A stretch of DNA of 64,000 nt from Kutzneria chonburiensis (GTDB lineage: Bacteria; Actinomycetota; Actinomycetes; Mycobacteriales; Pseudonocardiaceae): positions 2,294,001 through 2,358,000 of the forward strand of contig NZ_CP097263.1 of NCBI RefSeq assembly GCF_028622115.1, written 5' to 3'. This document shows positions 15,855 through 24,710 of the stretch, one piece after another (the stretch's first letter is position 1; the number at the start of each line of letters is the position of its first letter). The notes beneath the pieces are model-generated. The model made no database searches, had not been told where the DNA came from, and worked only from the letters and a program-made list of their open reading frames with translations. The position numbers were made by a program, and so were the translations under genes.

Positions 15855-16637
15855 ATGCTGGTCGGTGTGAATCCGCTTCGTGAACTGCCGAAACCCCTGG
15901 TGCTGCCCAATGCCTGGGACCCGCCGTCGGCCGCCGCGATCCAGGCCGCCGGGGCGAAGGCGATCGCCACCACCAGCGGCGGCGTCGCCTGGTCGCGGGG
16001 TGTGCCCGACGCGGGCGGCCTGACCCGCACGGTGGCGCTGGAGGCGCTGCGCCGGATCGTGCGGGCCGTGACGGTGCCGGTGACCGCCGACATCGAGGGC
16101 GGCTACGGCGACACGCCCGAGGAGGTCGCCTGGACGGTCGCCGAGGTGGCCTCGATCGGGGCGCTCGGCGTGAACATCGAGGACAGCGCCGGCGGCCAGT
16201 TGCTGGACGTCTCGGCGCAGGCCGACCGACTCGCCGCCGCGCGTCAGGCCGGCGACCTGGTGATCAACGCTCGTACCGACACGTTCCTGATGGGCTCGGG
16301 CGACATCGACGAGACCCTGGCCCGCGCGGAGCGCTATGCCGCTGCGGGGGCCGACGGGCTGTTCGTGCCCGGCGTCGTCGATCCGGCGGTGATCAAGGTC
16401 CTGGTCGACGGGCCGTTGCCGCTCAACGTGATGGCCCATCCCGGCGCGCCGTCCGTCGCGGAGCTCGCGGCGTTGGGCGTGGCCCGCATCAGCGTCGGCA
16501 CGGGAATCGCCCAGGCCGCCTACGGCGTGGCCGCCGCGGCGGCGCGCGAGGTGCTGACCGTCGGCACCTATGAGTCGATGTCCGACGGGCTTTCCTACGG
16601 CGAGCTCAACGACCTGGTAGGCCGAGCCGCCGGCTGA
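15855..16637 (+). CDS. isocitrate lyase / PEP mutase family protein
   Basis: A 260-residue TIM-barrel enzyme of the ICL/PEPM superfamily. Recognisable parts are VLPNAWDPPSAAAIQAAGAKAIATTSGG near the N-terminus, the metal-binding ADIEGGYGDTPEEV strand, the NIEDS motif, and NARTDTFL. Members cleave or form C-C or P-C bonds next to a carboxylate (2-methylisocitrate, oxaloacetate, phosphonates). The KKCGH-type catalytic loop of true isocitrate lyases is not seen, so the reaction is unassigned. It follows the TetR gene by 15 bases and may be in its transcript. The 3' end overlaps the Ada-like gene. Confidence 0.88.
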   Translation: MLVGVNPLRELPKPLVLPNAWDPPSAAAIQAAGAKAIATTSGGVAWSRGVPDAGGLTRTVALEALRRIVRAVTVPVTADIEGGYGDTPEEVAWTVAEVASIGALGVNIEDSAGGQLLDVSAQADRLAAARQAGDLVINARTDTFLMGSGDIDETLARAERYAAAGADGLFVPGVVDPAVIKVLVDGPLPLNVMAHPGAPSVAELAALGVARISVGTGIAQAAYGVAAAAAREVLTVGTYESMSDGLSYGELNDLVGRAAG

Positions 16638-17703
16638 TCCGATCAGCGGCAGACTCGGCAACGCCGACCGCGACCAATGAAACGCGCAGGTCCTCGACCG
16701 GTTCGGCCCCGTCAAGGCGGAGCCGGCCGGCCAGGACCGCCCGCGCCACCTCGCCGACGGCCCCCGGCTCGCCGGCCAGCGGCTCCGCGGCCGGAAAGGC
16801 ATGGGAGAGACCGAATCCGAGCCCGGCGATCGGCGAACCGTGCCGGCGGACCAGCGCGGTCACGTCCTCGGCGACGGCGTTGACGACGATCTCCAGCGGG
16901 GCCCACGCGCCGGGCTCGCCCCAGTCGATGCCGACCAGCCGGGCGGCCCGCTCGACCACGTGGATCACGCCTTCCCAGTGCGGCAGATGGGCCCGCAGCA
17001 GCAGGTGGTCCACGCCGCCGGGCTCGATCTCCAGCAGACCGGGGTCGCCGTCCAAGGTGATCGTCCGCCGATAGACACCGTCCACAATGGACTCCACGCC
17101 GGGCACGGCAGCGGCGCTCAGCACGGCCAGCGCCGCATTCCAGTCGTAGGAAGGATCGAACGGCATCCGCAGCACCAGCCCGCCGTCGGCGGCCAGCCGG
17201 TCGGCCTTGCGACGGCGGGCCCGCAGGTCGCTGGGCGCGGCCCGGAACACCTCGCGCATGGCCCGGTTGAACTGCCGCAGGCTGCCGAACCCCGCCGCGA
17301 ACGCCACCTCGGCGATCCCCAGATCGGTGTCGTCCAGCAGCCGTCGGGCGAAATGCGCCCGCCGCGACCGGGCGAAACCGTCCGGCGTGACGCCTAGGTG
17401 ATCGGCGAACAGCCGCCGCAGATGCCGGGCCGAAAGACCAAGCCGAGCCCCGACGGCCTCCTCGGTCGCGCCGTCGAGCACCCCGTCGATGATCAGCCGC
17501 ACCGCCCGGCACACCAACTCCGGCGGGTCGTCGGGAATCGTGCCCGCCACCCGGTACGGCCGGCAGCGCAGGCAGGCGCGGTAGCCGGCGGCCTCGGCCG
17601 AGGCCGCCAACTCGAACGTGCGGACGTTCTCCGCGAGGGGCTTGGCACCGCAGCCCGGCCGGCAGTAGATGCCGGTCGTGCGCACGGCCGAGTACGTCGT
17701 CAC
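16606..17703 (-). CDS. Ada/AraC-AlkA_N hybrid with degenerate glycosylase domain
   Basis: A 365-residue protein from GTG 17703 (VTTYSAVRTTGIYC). Residues 1-50 are the Ada zinc-binding module with CRPGC and CLRC supplying four cysteines. About 55-160 is an AraC helix-turn-helix (LGLSARHLRRLFADHLGVTPDGF; FAAGFGSLRQFNRAMREVF). About 175-260 is the AlkA N-terminal domain (LLEIEPGGVDHLLLRAHLPHWEG). The expected HhH-GPD glycosylase domain is shortened: the helix-hairpin-helix (LPG.GPWTA) reads VAVGVAESAAD and the catalytic-Asp segment is missing. It may be an alkylation-responsive regulator rather than a glycosylase. The 3' end overlaps the PEPM-family gene by 32 bases. Confidence 0.82.
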   Translation of the reverse strand: MTTYSAVRTTGIYCRPGCGAKPLAENVRTFELAASAEAAGYRACLRCRPYRVAGTIPDDPPELVCRAVRLIIDGVLDGATEEAVGARLGLSARHLRRLFADHLGVTPDGFARSRRAHFARRLLDDTDLGIAEVAFAAGFGSLRQFNRAMREVFRAAPSDLRARRRKADRLAADGGLVLRMPFDPSYDWNAALAVLSAAAVPGVESIVDGVYRRTITLDGDPGLLEIEPGGVDHLLLRAHLPHWEGVIHVVERAARLVGIDWGEPGAWAPLEIVVNAVAEDVTALVRRHGSPIAGLGFGLSHAFPAAEPLAGEPGAVGEVARAVLAGRLRLDGAEPVEDLRVSLVAVGVAESAADRISRRLGLPGR

Positions 17704-17735
17704 GGGCCCATGCTCGGCCGTGACCTCGGTGCCCG

Positions 17736-18167
17736 CTAGCGGTTTCCGGTTTTGACCGTCCGGTACGGCAGCGCGTCGAGCGCGTCCACCACCGACTTCT
17801 TCACGTGACAGCCGTCGGTGGGCAGCACCGGCTGGATCCCGTTGCCGGCGGCGTCGACCAGCACGTAGTCCGGCAGGTTCTGTCCCCACGACGAGCAGGC
17901 GTCGGGCTTCGGGTCGCTCGGCATCTTCAGCACCCGCATGACCTCGGTGGCCGGACCGTCGGCCCGCTGGGTCTGCACCGGCTCGGCTCTGAGTTGGACC
18001 GGGCAACGTAAGACCCAGGACACCGTGAATCCGTCCAGCGACACCGTGTCCGGCGACGGGTTCAGCGCCCCGCACACCGGCTGTGCCCGGTGTCCGGAGC
18101 CGGCGGTGGAACTCGAGGCGGCGCCGCCCGCCAACAGCAGTGCGAACACGATCAGCATCACCTTCAT
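17736..18167 (-). CDS. secreted hypothetical protein
   Basis: A 143-residue protein with a signal peptide (MKVMLIVFALLLAGGAAS) and a mature part with four cysteines (VCGAL, RCPV, ACSS, GCHV), likely forming two disulfides outside the cell. The family is not recognised; small actinobacterial secreted inhibitors (SSI-like) have a somewhat similar pattern (LRCPV..., C..W), but I cannot confirm that. It is 32 bases upstream of the Ada-like gene on the same strand and divergent from the BAAT-type hydrolase. Confidence 0.7.
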   Translation of the reverse strand: MKVMLIVFALLLAGGAASSSTAGSGHRAQPVCGALNPSPDTVSLDGFTVSWVLRCPVQLRAEPVQTQRADGPATEVMRVLKMPSDPKPDACSSWGQNLPDYVLVDAAGNGIQPVLPTDGCHVKKSVVDALDALPYRTVKTGNR

Positions 18168-18223
18168 GTCGCCGGGACGTAGCCCGATGATGGGTTGGTT
18201 GCCCGATTCGACACACTCGACGG

Positions 18224-19063
18224 GTGACCGAGAGCCTGCTCCTCACCCAGCCCGTGTCCGCGCCCGGCGTGCTGCTGCTCGGCGGCTCCGAAGGCGGCCT
18301 GCACGAGCGTGACGCGCGGGCGCTGCACGCCGAGGGCTACAACGTCCTGGCCCTGGCCTATTTCGGCACTTCGACGCTGCCGCCGGGGCTGGTGGACATC
18401 CCGCTGGAGTACTTCTTCGCCGCGGTGGACAAGATCGCCTCCTTCGCCACGGGCAAGATCGGCATCGTCGGCGGTTCCCGCGGCGGCGAGGCGGCGCTGC
18501 TGGTCGGCGCGCACGACGACCGGGTCGGGGCCGTGGTCAGCGTGGCCGGCGGCGGACTGGTCACGCAGGGCATCGACTACCGCGCCGGCACGTTGCTGGA
18601 CATTCTCTCCACGCCGGCGGCGTCGTGGACGCTGCGCCGCAAGCCGTTGGACTACCTGCCCTACGACATCCGTGACGAGCTGCGCGAGCAGATCGCCAAC
18701 GACGAGCCGGTACGGCTGCGGCTGGCGTTCGCGGACGTGCCGGCGGAGGTGGACCGCTATCGGATTCCGGTGGAGCGGATCGGCGGCCCGGTCCTCATGC
18801 TGTGCGGCGACGACGACCAGACCTGGCCGACCGTGGAGTACAGCCGCGCCGCGACCGCCGACAACGTGGAGCTGCGGATCTACGAGGGCGCCGGCCATCC
18901 GCTCAACGGCCCGCCCGGGCAGCCCTACCTCGACACTCTCTCGGACGGGCCGGGTGTGCGGTTCGAGCTCGGCGGCTCGGCGGAGGTCAACACCAAGGCC
19001 CGGGCCGCGGCGTGGGCCGCCACGCTGGAGTTCCTCCACGAGAACATCGGCATCACCCGATAG
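18224..19063 (+). CDS. acyl-CoA thioesterase / BAAT C-terminal type alpha/beta hydrolase
   Basis: A 279-residue alpha/beta hydrolase. The nucleophile elbow IVGGSRGGEAALL (Ser85), the GVLLLGGSEGGLHERDA oxyanion region and the late His in EGAGHPLNGPP match the C-terminal catalytic domain of bile-acid-CoA:amino-acid N-acyltransferase/acyl-CoA thioesterases. Bacterial members hydrolyse thioesters or esters of unknown identity. It starts with GTG 18224 and is followed after 11 bases by the DUF3097 gene. Confidence 0.88.
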   Translation: MTESLLLTQPVSAPGVLLLGGSEGGLHERDARALHAEGYNVLALAYFGTSTLPPGLVDIPLEYFFAAVDKIASFATGKIGIVGGSRGGEAALLVGAHDDRVGAVVSVAGGGLVTQGIDYRAGTLLDILSTPAASWTLRRKPLDYLPYDIRDELREQIANDEPVRLRLAFADVPAEVDRYRIPVERIGGPVLMLCGDDDQTWPTVEYSRAATADNVELRIYEGAGHPLNGPPGQPYLDTLSDGPGVRFELGGSAEVNTKARAAAWAATLEFLHENIGITR

Positions 19064-19074
19064 GGTGCGGCGCT

Positions 19075-19878
19075 GTGCGTTCCCACGACTACGGCCGCGA
19101 CGTGCTGTCCGGTCCGGCCAAGCGCCGGCCGATCCCCGAGGTCGAGGCCGAGCCGGGCCTGGTCGCCGAGGATCCGGCGTCCGGGTTCTGCGGCGCGGTG
19201 GTCCGGTTCGAGTCGGGCAACGTGGTGCTGGAGGACCGGCACGGCCGGCACCGGGTGTTCCCGCTGACCCCGGCCGGTTTCCTGATCGACGGCCAACCGG
19301 TGACCCTCGTCCGTCCCAAGCAGGCGGCCGACCGGAAGATGTCGGCGTCGGGCTCGGTGAAGGTGGAGGGCCTGCGGGCGCGCACCGCCCGGGACAGCCG
19401 GATCTGGGTCGAGGGCCTGCACGACGCGACGCTGGTCGAGCGCGTGTGGGGGCACGACCTGCGCGTCGAGGGTGTCGTGGTGGAGCCGCTGGACGGCGTG
19501 GACGTGCTGCCGGAGCGGATCGAGGAGTTCGGCACGGGGCCGCGGCGACGGCTGGGGGTGCTGGTGGATCACCTGGTCGAGGGCTCCAAGGAGTCGCGGC
19601 TGGTGTCGTCGATCCGTGACGAGCACGTGCTGGTCACCGGACATCCCTATGTCGACATCTGGCAGGCGGTGAAGCCGGCCTCGGTCGGCATCAGGGCGTG
19701 GCCGGTGATTCCGCGTGGCGTGCCGTGGAAGGAAGGCATCTGCGAGGCGCTCGGCTGGGGCGAGCCGACCGAGGGCTGGCGGCGGGTGCTGGCCGGTGTG
19801 AAGGGGTTCCGTGATCTGGAGACGCCGCTGCTGGGCGCGGTCGAGCGGTTGATCGACTTCGTCACGGAACCGGTGTAG
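19075..19878 (+). CDS. DUF3097 family protein
   Basis: A 267-residue actinobacterial protein of unknown function, recognised by YGRDVLSGPAKRRPIPEVEAEPGL at the N-terminus, SGFCGAVVRFE, RHRVFPLTPAGFLIDG, and the later LGVLVDHLVEGSKESR and GHPYVDIWQAVKP. The segment IWVEGLHDATLVERVWG resembles the start of a TOPRIM fold, and the VDHLVEGSKE acidic pair could be the metal site; this is inference from pattern only. The start is GTG 19075 because the longer frame overlaps the hydrolase. Confidence 0.9.
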   Translation: MRSHDYGRDVLSGPAKRRPIPEVEAEPGLVAEDPASGFCGAVVRFESGNVVLEDRHGRHRVFPLTPAGFLIDGQPVTLVRPKQAADRKMSASGSVKVEGLRARTARDSRIWVEGLHDATLVERVWGHDLRVEGVVVEPLDGVDVLPERIEEFGTGPRRRLGVLVDHLVEGSKESRLVSSIRDEHVLVTGHPYVDIWQAVKPASVGIRAWPVIPRGVPWKEGICEALGWGEPTEGWRRVLAGVKGFRDLETPLLGAVERLIDFVTEPV

Positions 19879-19945
19879 GTCACGCCCGTGTCACGTGCGG
19901 AGTGGTCGCCCGATGGTGGCGGGCGTGTTCTGCCACGATGGAGGC

Positions 19946-20377
19946 ATGGCCGCTCTGTTGTGGCTCCTGTTCGGTGTCGCGCTGGTGCTCGCCGAGGTGG
20001 TGTCCGGGGACTTCGTCCTCGTGATGCTCGGCGCGGCGGGGCTGGCGGCCGCGCTGGCCGATGTGATCGGCGGCAGCCTGCTGGTCGACGCGATCGTGTT
20101 CGCCGTGACGGCGGTGGTCGGCATCTTCGCGGTGCGGCCGATCCTGCGCAGCCGGCTGATGTCGGGTCATGAGCACCTGACGACCAATATTCAGGCGCTC
20201 AAGGGCGTGCAGGCCGAGGTGGTCGCCACGGTGGACGAGCACGGCGGCCGGGTGCGCATCAAGGGCGAGGTGTGGTCGGCTCGCGCGTTCGAGCCGACGC
20301 AGCGGTTGGAGCCGGGCCAGCAGGTGATCGTCATGGACATCTCGGGAGCGACGGCAATCGTGTGGGCGGAGAACTGA
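19946..20377 (+). CDS. NfeD-family membrane protein
   Basis: A 143-residue protein with two or three N-terminal membrane helices (LLWLLFGVALVLAEVV, VLVMLGAAGLAAALADVIG, AIVFAVTAVVGIFAV) and a C-terminal OB-fold domain (GVQAEVVATVDEHGGRVRIKGEVWSARAF, ending VMDISGATAIVWAE), the short NfeD layout. NfeD proteins partner SPFH proteins in membrane microdomains. The stop overlaps the ATG of the SPFH gene (TGATG), so they are coupled. An alternative in-frame GTG at 19925 would add seven residues. Confidence 0.92.
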   Translation: MAALLWLLFGVALVLAEVVSGDFVLVMLGAAGLAAALADVIGGSLLVDAIVFAVTAVVGIFAVRPILRSRLMSGHEHLTTNIQALKGVQAEVVATVDEHGGRVRIKGEVWSARAFEPTQRLEPGQQVIVMDISGATAIVWAEN

Positions 20378-21543
20378 TGGAGGCAGCGACAGTGACCACG
20401 ATCATCGTCGTGATCGTCATCATCCTGGTGGTGTTGACGATCGCGGTGAAGTCCGTGCTGATCATCCCGCAGGCGCAGGCCGCGGTGATCGAGCGGCTCG
20501 GCCGGTACCGGGCTACGGCCACGCCCGGGCCGAAGCTGCTGATGCCGTTCCTTGACCGGGTGCGGGCGCGGATCGACCTGCGCGAGCAGGTGGTGTCCTT
20601 CCCGCCGCAGCCGGTGATCACCGAGGACAACCTGACGGTCTCCATCGACACCGTGGTGTACTTCCAGGTGACCGACCCGCGGGCCGCGGTCTACGAGATC
20701 TCCAACTACATCGTCGGTGTCGAGCAGCTGACCACCACCACGCTGCGCAACGTGGTCGGCGGCATGAGCCTCGAGCAGACGCTGACCTCCCGTGACTCGA
20801 TCAACAACCAGCTGCGCGGGGTGCTGGACGAGGCGACCGGCCGCTGGGGCATCCGGGTCGCCCGGGTCGAGCTCAAGGCCATCGACCCGCCGCCCTCCAT
20901 CCAGGACTCGATGGAGAAGCAGATGCGCGCCGACCGCGAGAAGCGCGCGATGATCCTGACCGCGGAGGGCCAGCGGGAGTCGGCGATCAAGACGGCCGAG
21001 GGCCAGAAGCAGGGGCAGATCCTGGCGGCCGAGGGCGCCAAGCAGGCGGCGATCCTGGCCGCCGAGGCCGACCGGCAGTCGCGGATCCTGCGCGCGGAGG
21101 GCGAGCGGGCCGCCCGCTACCTTCAGGCACAGGGCCAGGCCAAGGCGATCGAGAAGGTATTCGCGGCGATCAAGGCGGGCAAGCCGACGCCGGAGGTGCT
21201 GGCCTACCAGTACCTGCAGACGCTGCCGCAGATGGCGCAGGGCGACGCCAACAAGGTGTGGCTGATCCCGTCGGACTACGGCAAGGCCCTCGAGGGCTTC
21301 GCGCGGATGCTCGGCGCGCCGGGCGAGGACGGCGTGTTCCGCTACGAGCCGCCGGCCCCGGACGTCTCCACGCCGGCCGTCGAGGAGATGGACGACTCGG
21401 TGGCCGACTGGTTCAACCCGCCGGCGCCGACCGAGGCGACCCAGGCGGTGCGGGCCGCCGAGCGGGCGGCCGCGCAGATCACCTCCGAGGAGCCCGGACC
21501 CAACGCCGGTTACACCGAGTTGTCGGACGGCCCGCGCTCCTGA
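20377..21543 (+). CDS. SPFH/band 7 (stomatin-like) protein
   Basis: A 388-residue membrane-anchored scaffold protein. One N-terminal transmembrane helix (IIVVIVIILVVLTIAV) precedes the SPFH domain with IIPQAQAAVIERLGRY, GPKLLMPFLDRVR and LTVSIDTVVYFQVTDP. A long Ala/Glu-rich coiled coil follows (AEGQKQGQILAAEGAKQAAI and neighbours), then a Pro/Ala-rich acidic tail from about 320 that is not conserved in the family. It is the usual partner of the upstream NfeD. A GC-rich hairpin immediately after the stop likely ends the transcript. Confidence 0.94.
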   Translation: MEAATVTTIIVVIVIILVVLTIAVKSVLIIPQAQAAVIERLGRYRATATPGPKLLMPFLDRVRARIDLREQVVSFPPQPVITEDNLTVSIDTVVYFQVTDPRAAVYEISNYIVGVEQLTTTTLRNVVGGMSLEQTLTSRDSINNQLRGVLDEATGRWGIRVARVELKAIDPPPSIQDSMEKQMRADREKRAMILTAEGQRESAIKTAEGQKQGQILAAEGAKQAAILAAEADRQSRILRAEGERAARYLQAQGQAKAIEKVFAAIKAGKPTPEVLAYQYLQTLPQMAQGDANKVWLIPSDYGKALEGFARMLGAPGEDGVFRYEPPAPDVSTPAVEEMDDSVADWFNPPAPTEATQAVRAAERAAAQITSEEPGPNAGYTELSDGPRS

Positions 21544-21552
21544 TCGTGCGGC

Positions 21553-21585
21553 GAAGCCCCGGACCCGCTCCGGTCCGGGGGCTTC
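21553..21585 (+). terminator. GC-rich hairpin terminator
   Basis: A 13-bp stem (21553-21565 with 21572-21585; one bulged G) starts ten bases after the SPFH stop. The loop is short and there is no proper U-run, as usual for actinobacterial terminators. Confidence 0.72.
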
Positions 21586-21676
21586 CGCATTTCCTGGATT
21601 AGCGGACGGGGCTCGCCCGTCCGGCCGCCGGTTATGTGTTTCCGAGATTTACGACACACCGACGGTGGGTGCTCGA

Positions 21677-22453
21677 CTACCCGTCGAGACGTTCGAGGAC
21701 GAGGAGGTCCGCCGTTTGGATTACCGGCTCCGGCGGCGCGCCTTCGGCGGCCTCGGCGGCCCGCTGCATGGCGGCCATGCCCTCGGCGATCTCGTCTTCC
21801 GTCATATGTTGCAAGGTGGAAAAGGAACGGTGTCGAAATCGCTCGAAATAGGCCGGCAGACTGGCCGCGACCTGCTGGTCGACCTGGTCGAGGCCGACGT
21901 AGCCGATGCCGGCGTCGGCGAACTGCGCGATGACCTCGTCCAGCCGTGGGAAGACCAGGTCGTCGACCTCGCGGGCGCGGGTGAAGTAGCGGTACCAGAC
22001 GTGGTCGTGCATCTGGCCGGAGAAGCCGCTGTGCACGCACAGCCGTGCGCCCGGCCGCAGCACCCGGGCCAGCTCCTTCACGCCCAGCATGCGGTGCTCG
22101 ATGTGGTGCAGCACGAGGAACATTACGGACAAATCGCAGCTGTTGTCGGGCAGCGGGATCGCCTCGGCCCGGCCGTCCAGGTAGGACACGCGCTCGTGCG
22201 GGTGCGCGGCCTCGGCTACCTCGCGCATGCGCGTCGAGGGCTCGACGCCGTAGACCGGGCCGCCGAAGGTGTCGGCGATGGCGTCACTGAACCGACCGGT
22301 TCCGGAACCGAGGTCGAGCACGGTCAGCGGGCGGCGCGCGGGCGCGTTGCGCTCGAGGGCGGCCATCCACGTGGCGACGGTCTCCGGCGGTAGCACGCGT
22401 CCTCGTTCGTAGACTGCGTGCAGCCCCTCGTCGTAATCCACGCGAATATGCAT
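21677..22453 (-). CDS. class I SAM-dependent methyltransferase
   Basis: A 258-residue methyltransferase with motif I LDLGSGTGRFSDAIA, the acidic end of strand 2 in VYGVEPSTRM, motif IV SCDLSVMFLVLHHIE, and VLRPGARLCVHSGF. The last feature and the ubiquinone-type spacing suggest a small-molecule methyltransferase. The substrate is unknown. TAGGGT seven bases before the ATG on the minus strand could be a -10 box for a leaderless transcript. It is convergent with the SPFH gene. Confidence 0.88.
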   Translation of the reverse strand: MHIRVDYDEGLHAVYERGRVLPPETVATWMAALERNAPARRPLTVLDLGSGTGRFSDAIADTFGGPVYGVEPSTRMREVAEAAHPHERVSYLDGRAEAIPLPDNSCDLSVMFLVLHHIEHRMLGVKELARVLRPGARLCVHSGFSGQMHDHVWYRYFTRAREVDDLVFPRLDEVIAQFADAGIGYVGLDQVDQQVAASLPAYFERFRHRSFSTLQHMTEDEIAEGMAAMQRAAEAAEGAPPEPVIQTADLLVLERLDG

Positions 22454-22741
22454 GGACCAACCCTAGAGTTACCGATATCCTGCCGCACTGCTCCGGTCGA
22501 GTGATGGGGCCGAATTGGTTGCATGCGCTTCACCATCGTGACCGGACGGCAACAATTGACGGTTCTTCCGGACGCGAAATACGCGTCACGATCGGCGCAC
22601 CTGTGCTATCGATGCGTGCCGGCCAATTCGGTCGGCGTTGACGCTGCGGAGGGTACGGTCGGTCACGCCCCGCGCTGTTTCGCGTCCGCGCGGTGACCGG
22701 ACTGCTCCGAACGGTTCGACTGCGTTCACCTGCCGTGTGAA

Positions 22742-24022
22742 GTGGGGTTTGATTGTGCGGTGATCAGCGGCCAACCCGGTGGTCCGGGGGCGGAGGAGCT
22801 CGGGGACGCGGTGCGGGCCCGCGTCGCCGTGGAGGCCGCGCTCACGGGCGGTGACGATCCCGGGCGGGCGTTGGCCGATGTCGTGTCGGCGTTGGAGGGC
22901 CTGGTCCGCGCCGCCAAGACGATCGACGCCGTGGAGCTCGCCGAGTACGTCGTGGAGGCGTTGGCCGCCGCATTGGCCCGGTTGCCGGAGCGGGTGCCCG
23001 TGCTGCGTGGGCTGGCCGAGCGGGCCCTGTCCGCGCACGCCACCGCCTGCCGTCTGCACCAGGGCGATCCGTCGCGTCTGGCCCGGTGGCTGCTGGCGTT
23101 GCAGATCGAGCATCCCGAGGGGCCGCATGTCCGGCTGACCGACTACGCCGGCGCGTTGGGATCGCCCGGGCTCTCGGCGTACCGGGAGGCCGCCGAGGCA
23201 CTGTGCTCCGCACTGCCCGTGTTGGAGTTCGCGCAGCGGCCCGCGTTCGACCGGCACCGGTGGGCCGTGTTGCACGTGACCGAGGACCTCGCCGAGCACC
23301 TGGGCGACGTGGACCTGCACGTCACGGCGTTGGCCAAGGACCTGTCGTCGGGTTGGCACTACCTGCGCATCGCCACGCTGCTCCAGGAGGCCGGCCGATC
23401 CGAGCAGGTACTCGAGTGGGTCGGCCGCGGCCTGTCCGCCTGCGGGTGGCGCGGCCCCGCTTCGCGTCTCGTCGACGTCGCCGTGGACGAGTGCGTGCGC
23501 ATGGGCTGGTTCGACCGGGCCGTGTCCATGCGGATGCGCATCTTCAGCAACCAGCCCGCCATGGACACCTACCTGCGGCTTCGCACCGTCGCCGAGCACG
23601 CCGGCAGTTGGTCCGAGCAGCGTGACGCCGTCGTGCGGCGCCTGTCCGAGGGCGCCTCGGATGTCGCCGTCAACTCCGTGCTGGTGCGCGTGCTCATCCA
23701 TGACGACCAGCCCGAGGCCGCGTGGCAGACCGCCGTCGCCCACGGCTGCACCGACGAGGTCTGGGCCGAGCTCGCCCGCGTGCGCTCCGCCGACCACCCC
23801 GGCGACGCCATTGCCGTCTACCGGGGTCTGGTGGAGCAGGCCCTCGACGACAACACCCATGCCCACAACGAGGCCCTCGTCGTCGAGCTCTTGGCCCAGC
23901 TGCGCACCTTGTTCACGCGCACCGGCCGGCAGGACGCGTTCAACTCCTACCTCGACGGCGTCAAGGGCCGGCACGTCGCCGACCGCCAGCTGTTGGACGA
24001 ACTGACCAAACGCGGCCTGTAG
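22742..24022 (+). CDS. alpha-helical repeat protein, possibly related to SWIM-protein C-termini
   Basis: A 426-residue soluble, almost entirely helical protein with repeated short helices (VSALEGLVRAAKTIDAVELAEYV; RLPERVPVLRGLAERAL) like a TPR-like solenoid. The final part (DAIAVYRGLVEQALDD... FTRTGRQDAFNSYLDGVKG) resembles the C-terminal region of SWIM zinc-finger proteins, but no CxCx(n)CxH finger is present. Function unknown. GTG 22742 or GTG 22760 could be the start. The 288 bp before it contains a distant CCGAATTGG/CCAATTCGG inverted repeat (22510-22518, 22623-22631) and no other gene. Confidence 0.7.
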   Translation: MGFDCAVISGQPGGPGAEELGDAVRARVAVEAALTGGDDPGRALADVVSALEGLVRAAKTIDAVELAEYVVEALAAALARLPERVPVLRGLAERALSAHATACRLHQGDPSRLARWLLALQIEHPEGPHVRLTDYAGALGSPGLSAYREAAEALCSALPVLEFAQRPAFDRHRWAVLHVTEDLAEHLGDVDLHVTALAKDLSSGWHYLRIATLLQEAGRSEQVLEWVGRGLSACGWRGPASRLVDVAVDECVRMGWFDRAVSMRMRIFSNQPAMDTYLRLRTVAEHAGSWSEQRDAVVRRLSEGASDVAVNSVLVRVLIHDDQPEAAWQTAVAHGCTDEVWAELARVRSADHPGDAIAVYRGLVEQALDDNTHAHNEALVVELLAQLRTLFTRTGRQDAFNSYLDGVKGRHVADRQLLDELTKRGL

Positions 24023-24041
24023 TCCCGGATACGCTGCGCCG

Positions 24042-24710
24042 GTGCCCTACATGATCGAGATCGGCTCCGAGACCGCCGGCCCGGACGCCCGGAACACCGT
24101 CGGCGGCCGGCCGGTCCTCGACACCGGGCTGCCGTGGCCGGCGTGCGACTGCGGCCAGCGGATGGTCCTGTTCTTCCAGCTCGACGTGCCGGCGGACGTC
24201 GAGGCCTTCGGCGACGACCATCTGCTGGTGTTCCAGTGCCCCAAGCACAACGACGCGAACGACCCGCTGTCCGGCGAGCAGCTGCCGCCCCGGTTCTGGG
24301 ACACCCCGCCGGAAGGCCAGCTCCGGTTCTGGCAGGTCCTGCTGCATCGGGGCAGCGTCGTGGCCGCCGAGCCGGAGCCCCACCTTCAGCCCCGGCCGCT
24401 GACCCTGAGCCGGGTCGAGGAGCAGGGCGACAGCAACTGGGGTTTCAAGCTCGGCGGCGAACCCTGTTGGTACCAGGACGCGGAGCACTGCGTCTGCCAG
24501 TGCGGGGCCGACATGGTCGTGCTCTGCCAGGTCCCGTCGAACTTCGGCTTCCCCAAGCGACCCGGCCGGCCGGACCAGCCACCCGAGCCGGACCGGCCGG
24601 CCACCTTCATCGACGACGAGTACGTGCTGTTCCTGGGCAACAGGGTCTACATCGCGGCCTGCCCCGCGCACTGCGACCCGGGCGCGGCCTGGCCGATCCT
24701 GCAGAACTAG
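24042..24710 (+). CDS. DUF1963/YwqG-like protein (tentative)
   Basis: A 222-residue cytosolic protein. The layout GGRPVLDTGLPWP...CGQRMVLFFQLDVP...LLVFQCPKH, repeated more weakly as GGEPCWYQDAEHCVCQCGADMVVLCQVP, resembles YwqG/DUF1963 proteins, which have two related halves. Seven or more cysteines, several as CxC pairs, hint at metal binding. It follows the helical protein by 19 bases. GTG 24042 is the start; no other start fits the conserved N-terminus. It overlaps the convergent CGNR gene by four bases. Confidence 0.6.
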   Translation: MPYMIEIGSETAGPDARNTVGGRPVLDTGLPWPACDCGQRMVLFFQLDVPADVEAFGDDHLLVFQCPKHNDANDPLSGEQLPPRFWDTPPEGQLRFWQVLLHRGSVVAAEPEPHLQPRPLTLSRVEEQGDSNWGFKLGGEPCWYQDAEHCVCQCGADMVVLCQVPSNFGFPKRPGRPDQPPEPDRPATFIDDEYVLFLGNRVYIAACPAHCDPGAAWPILQN

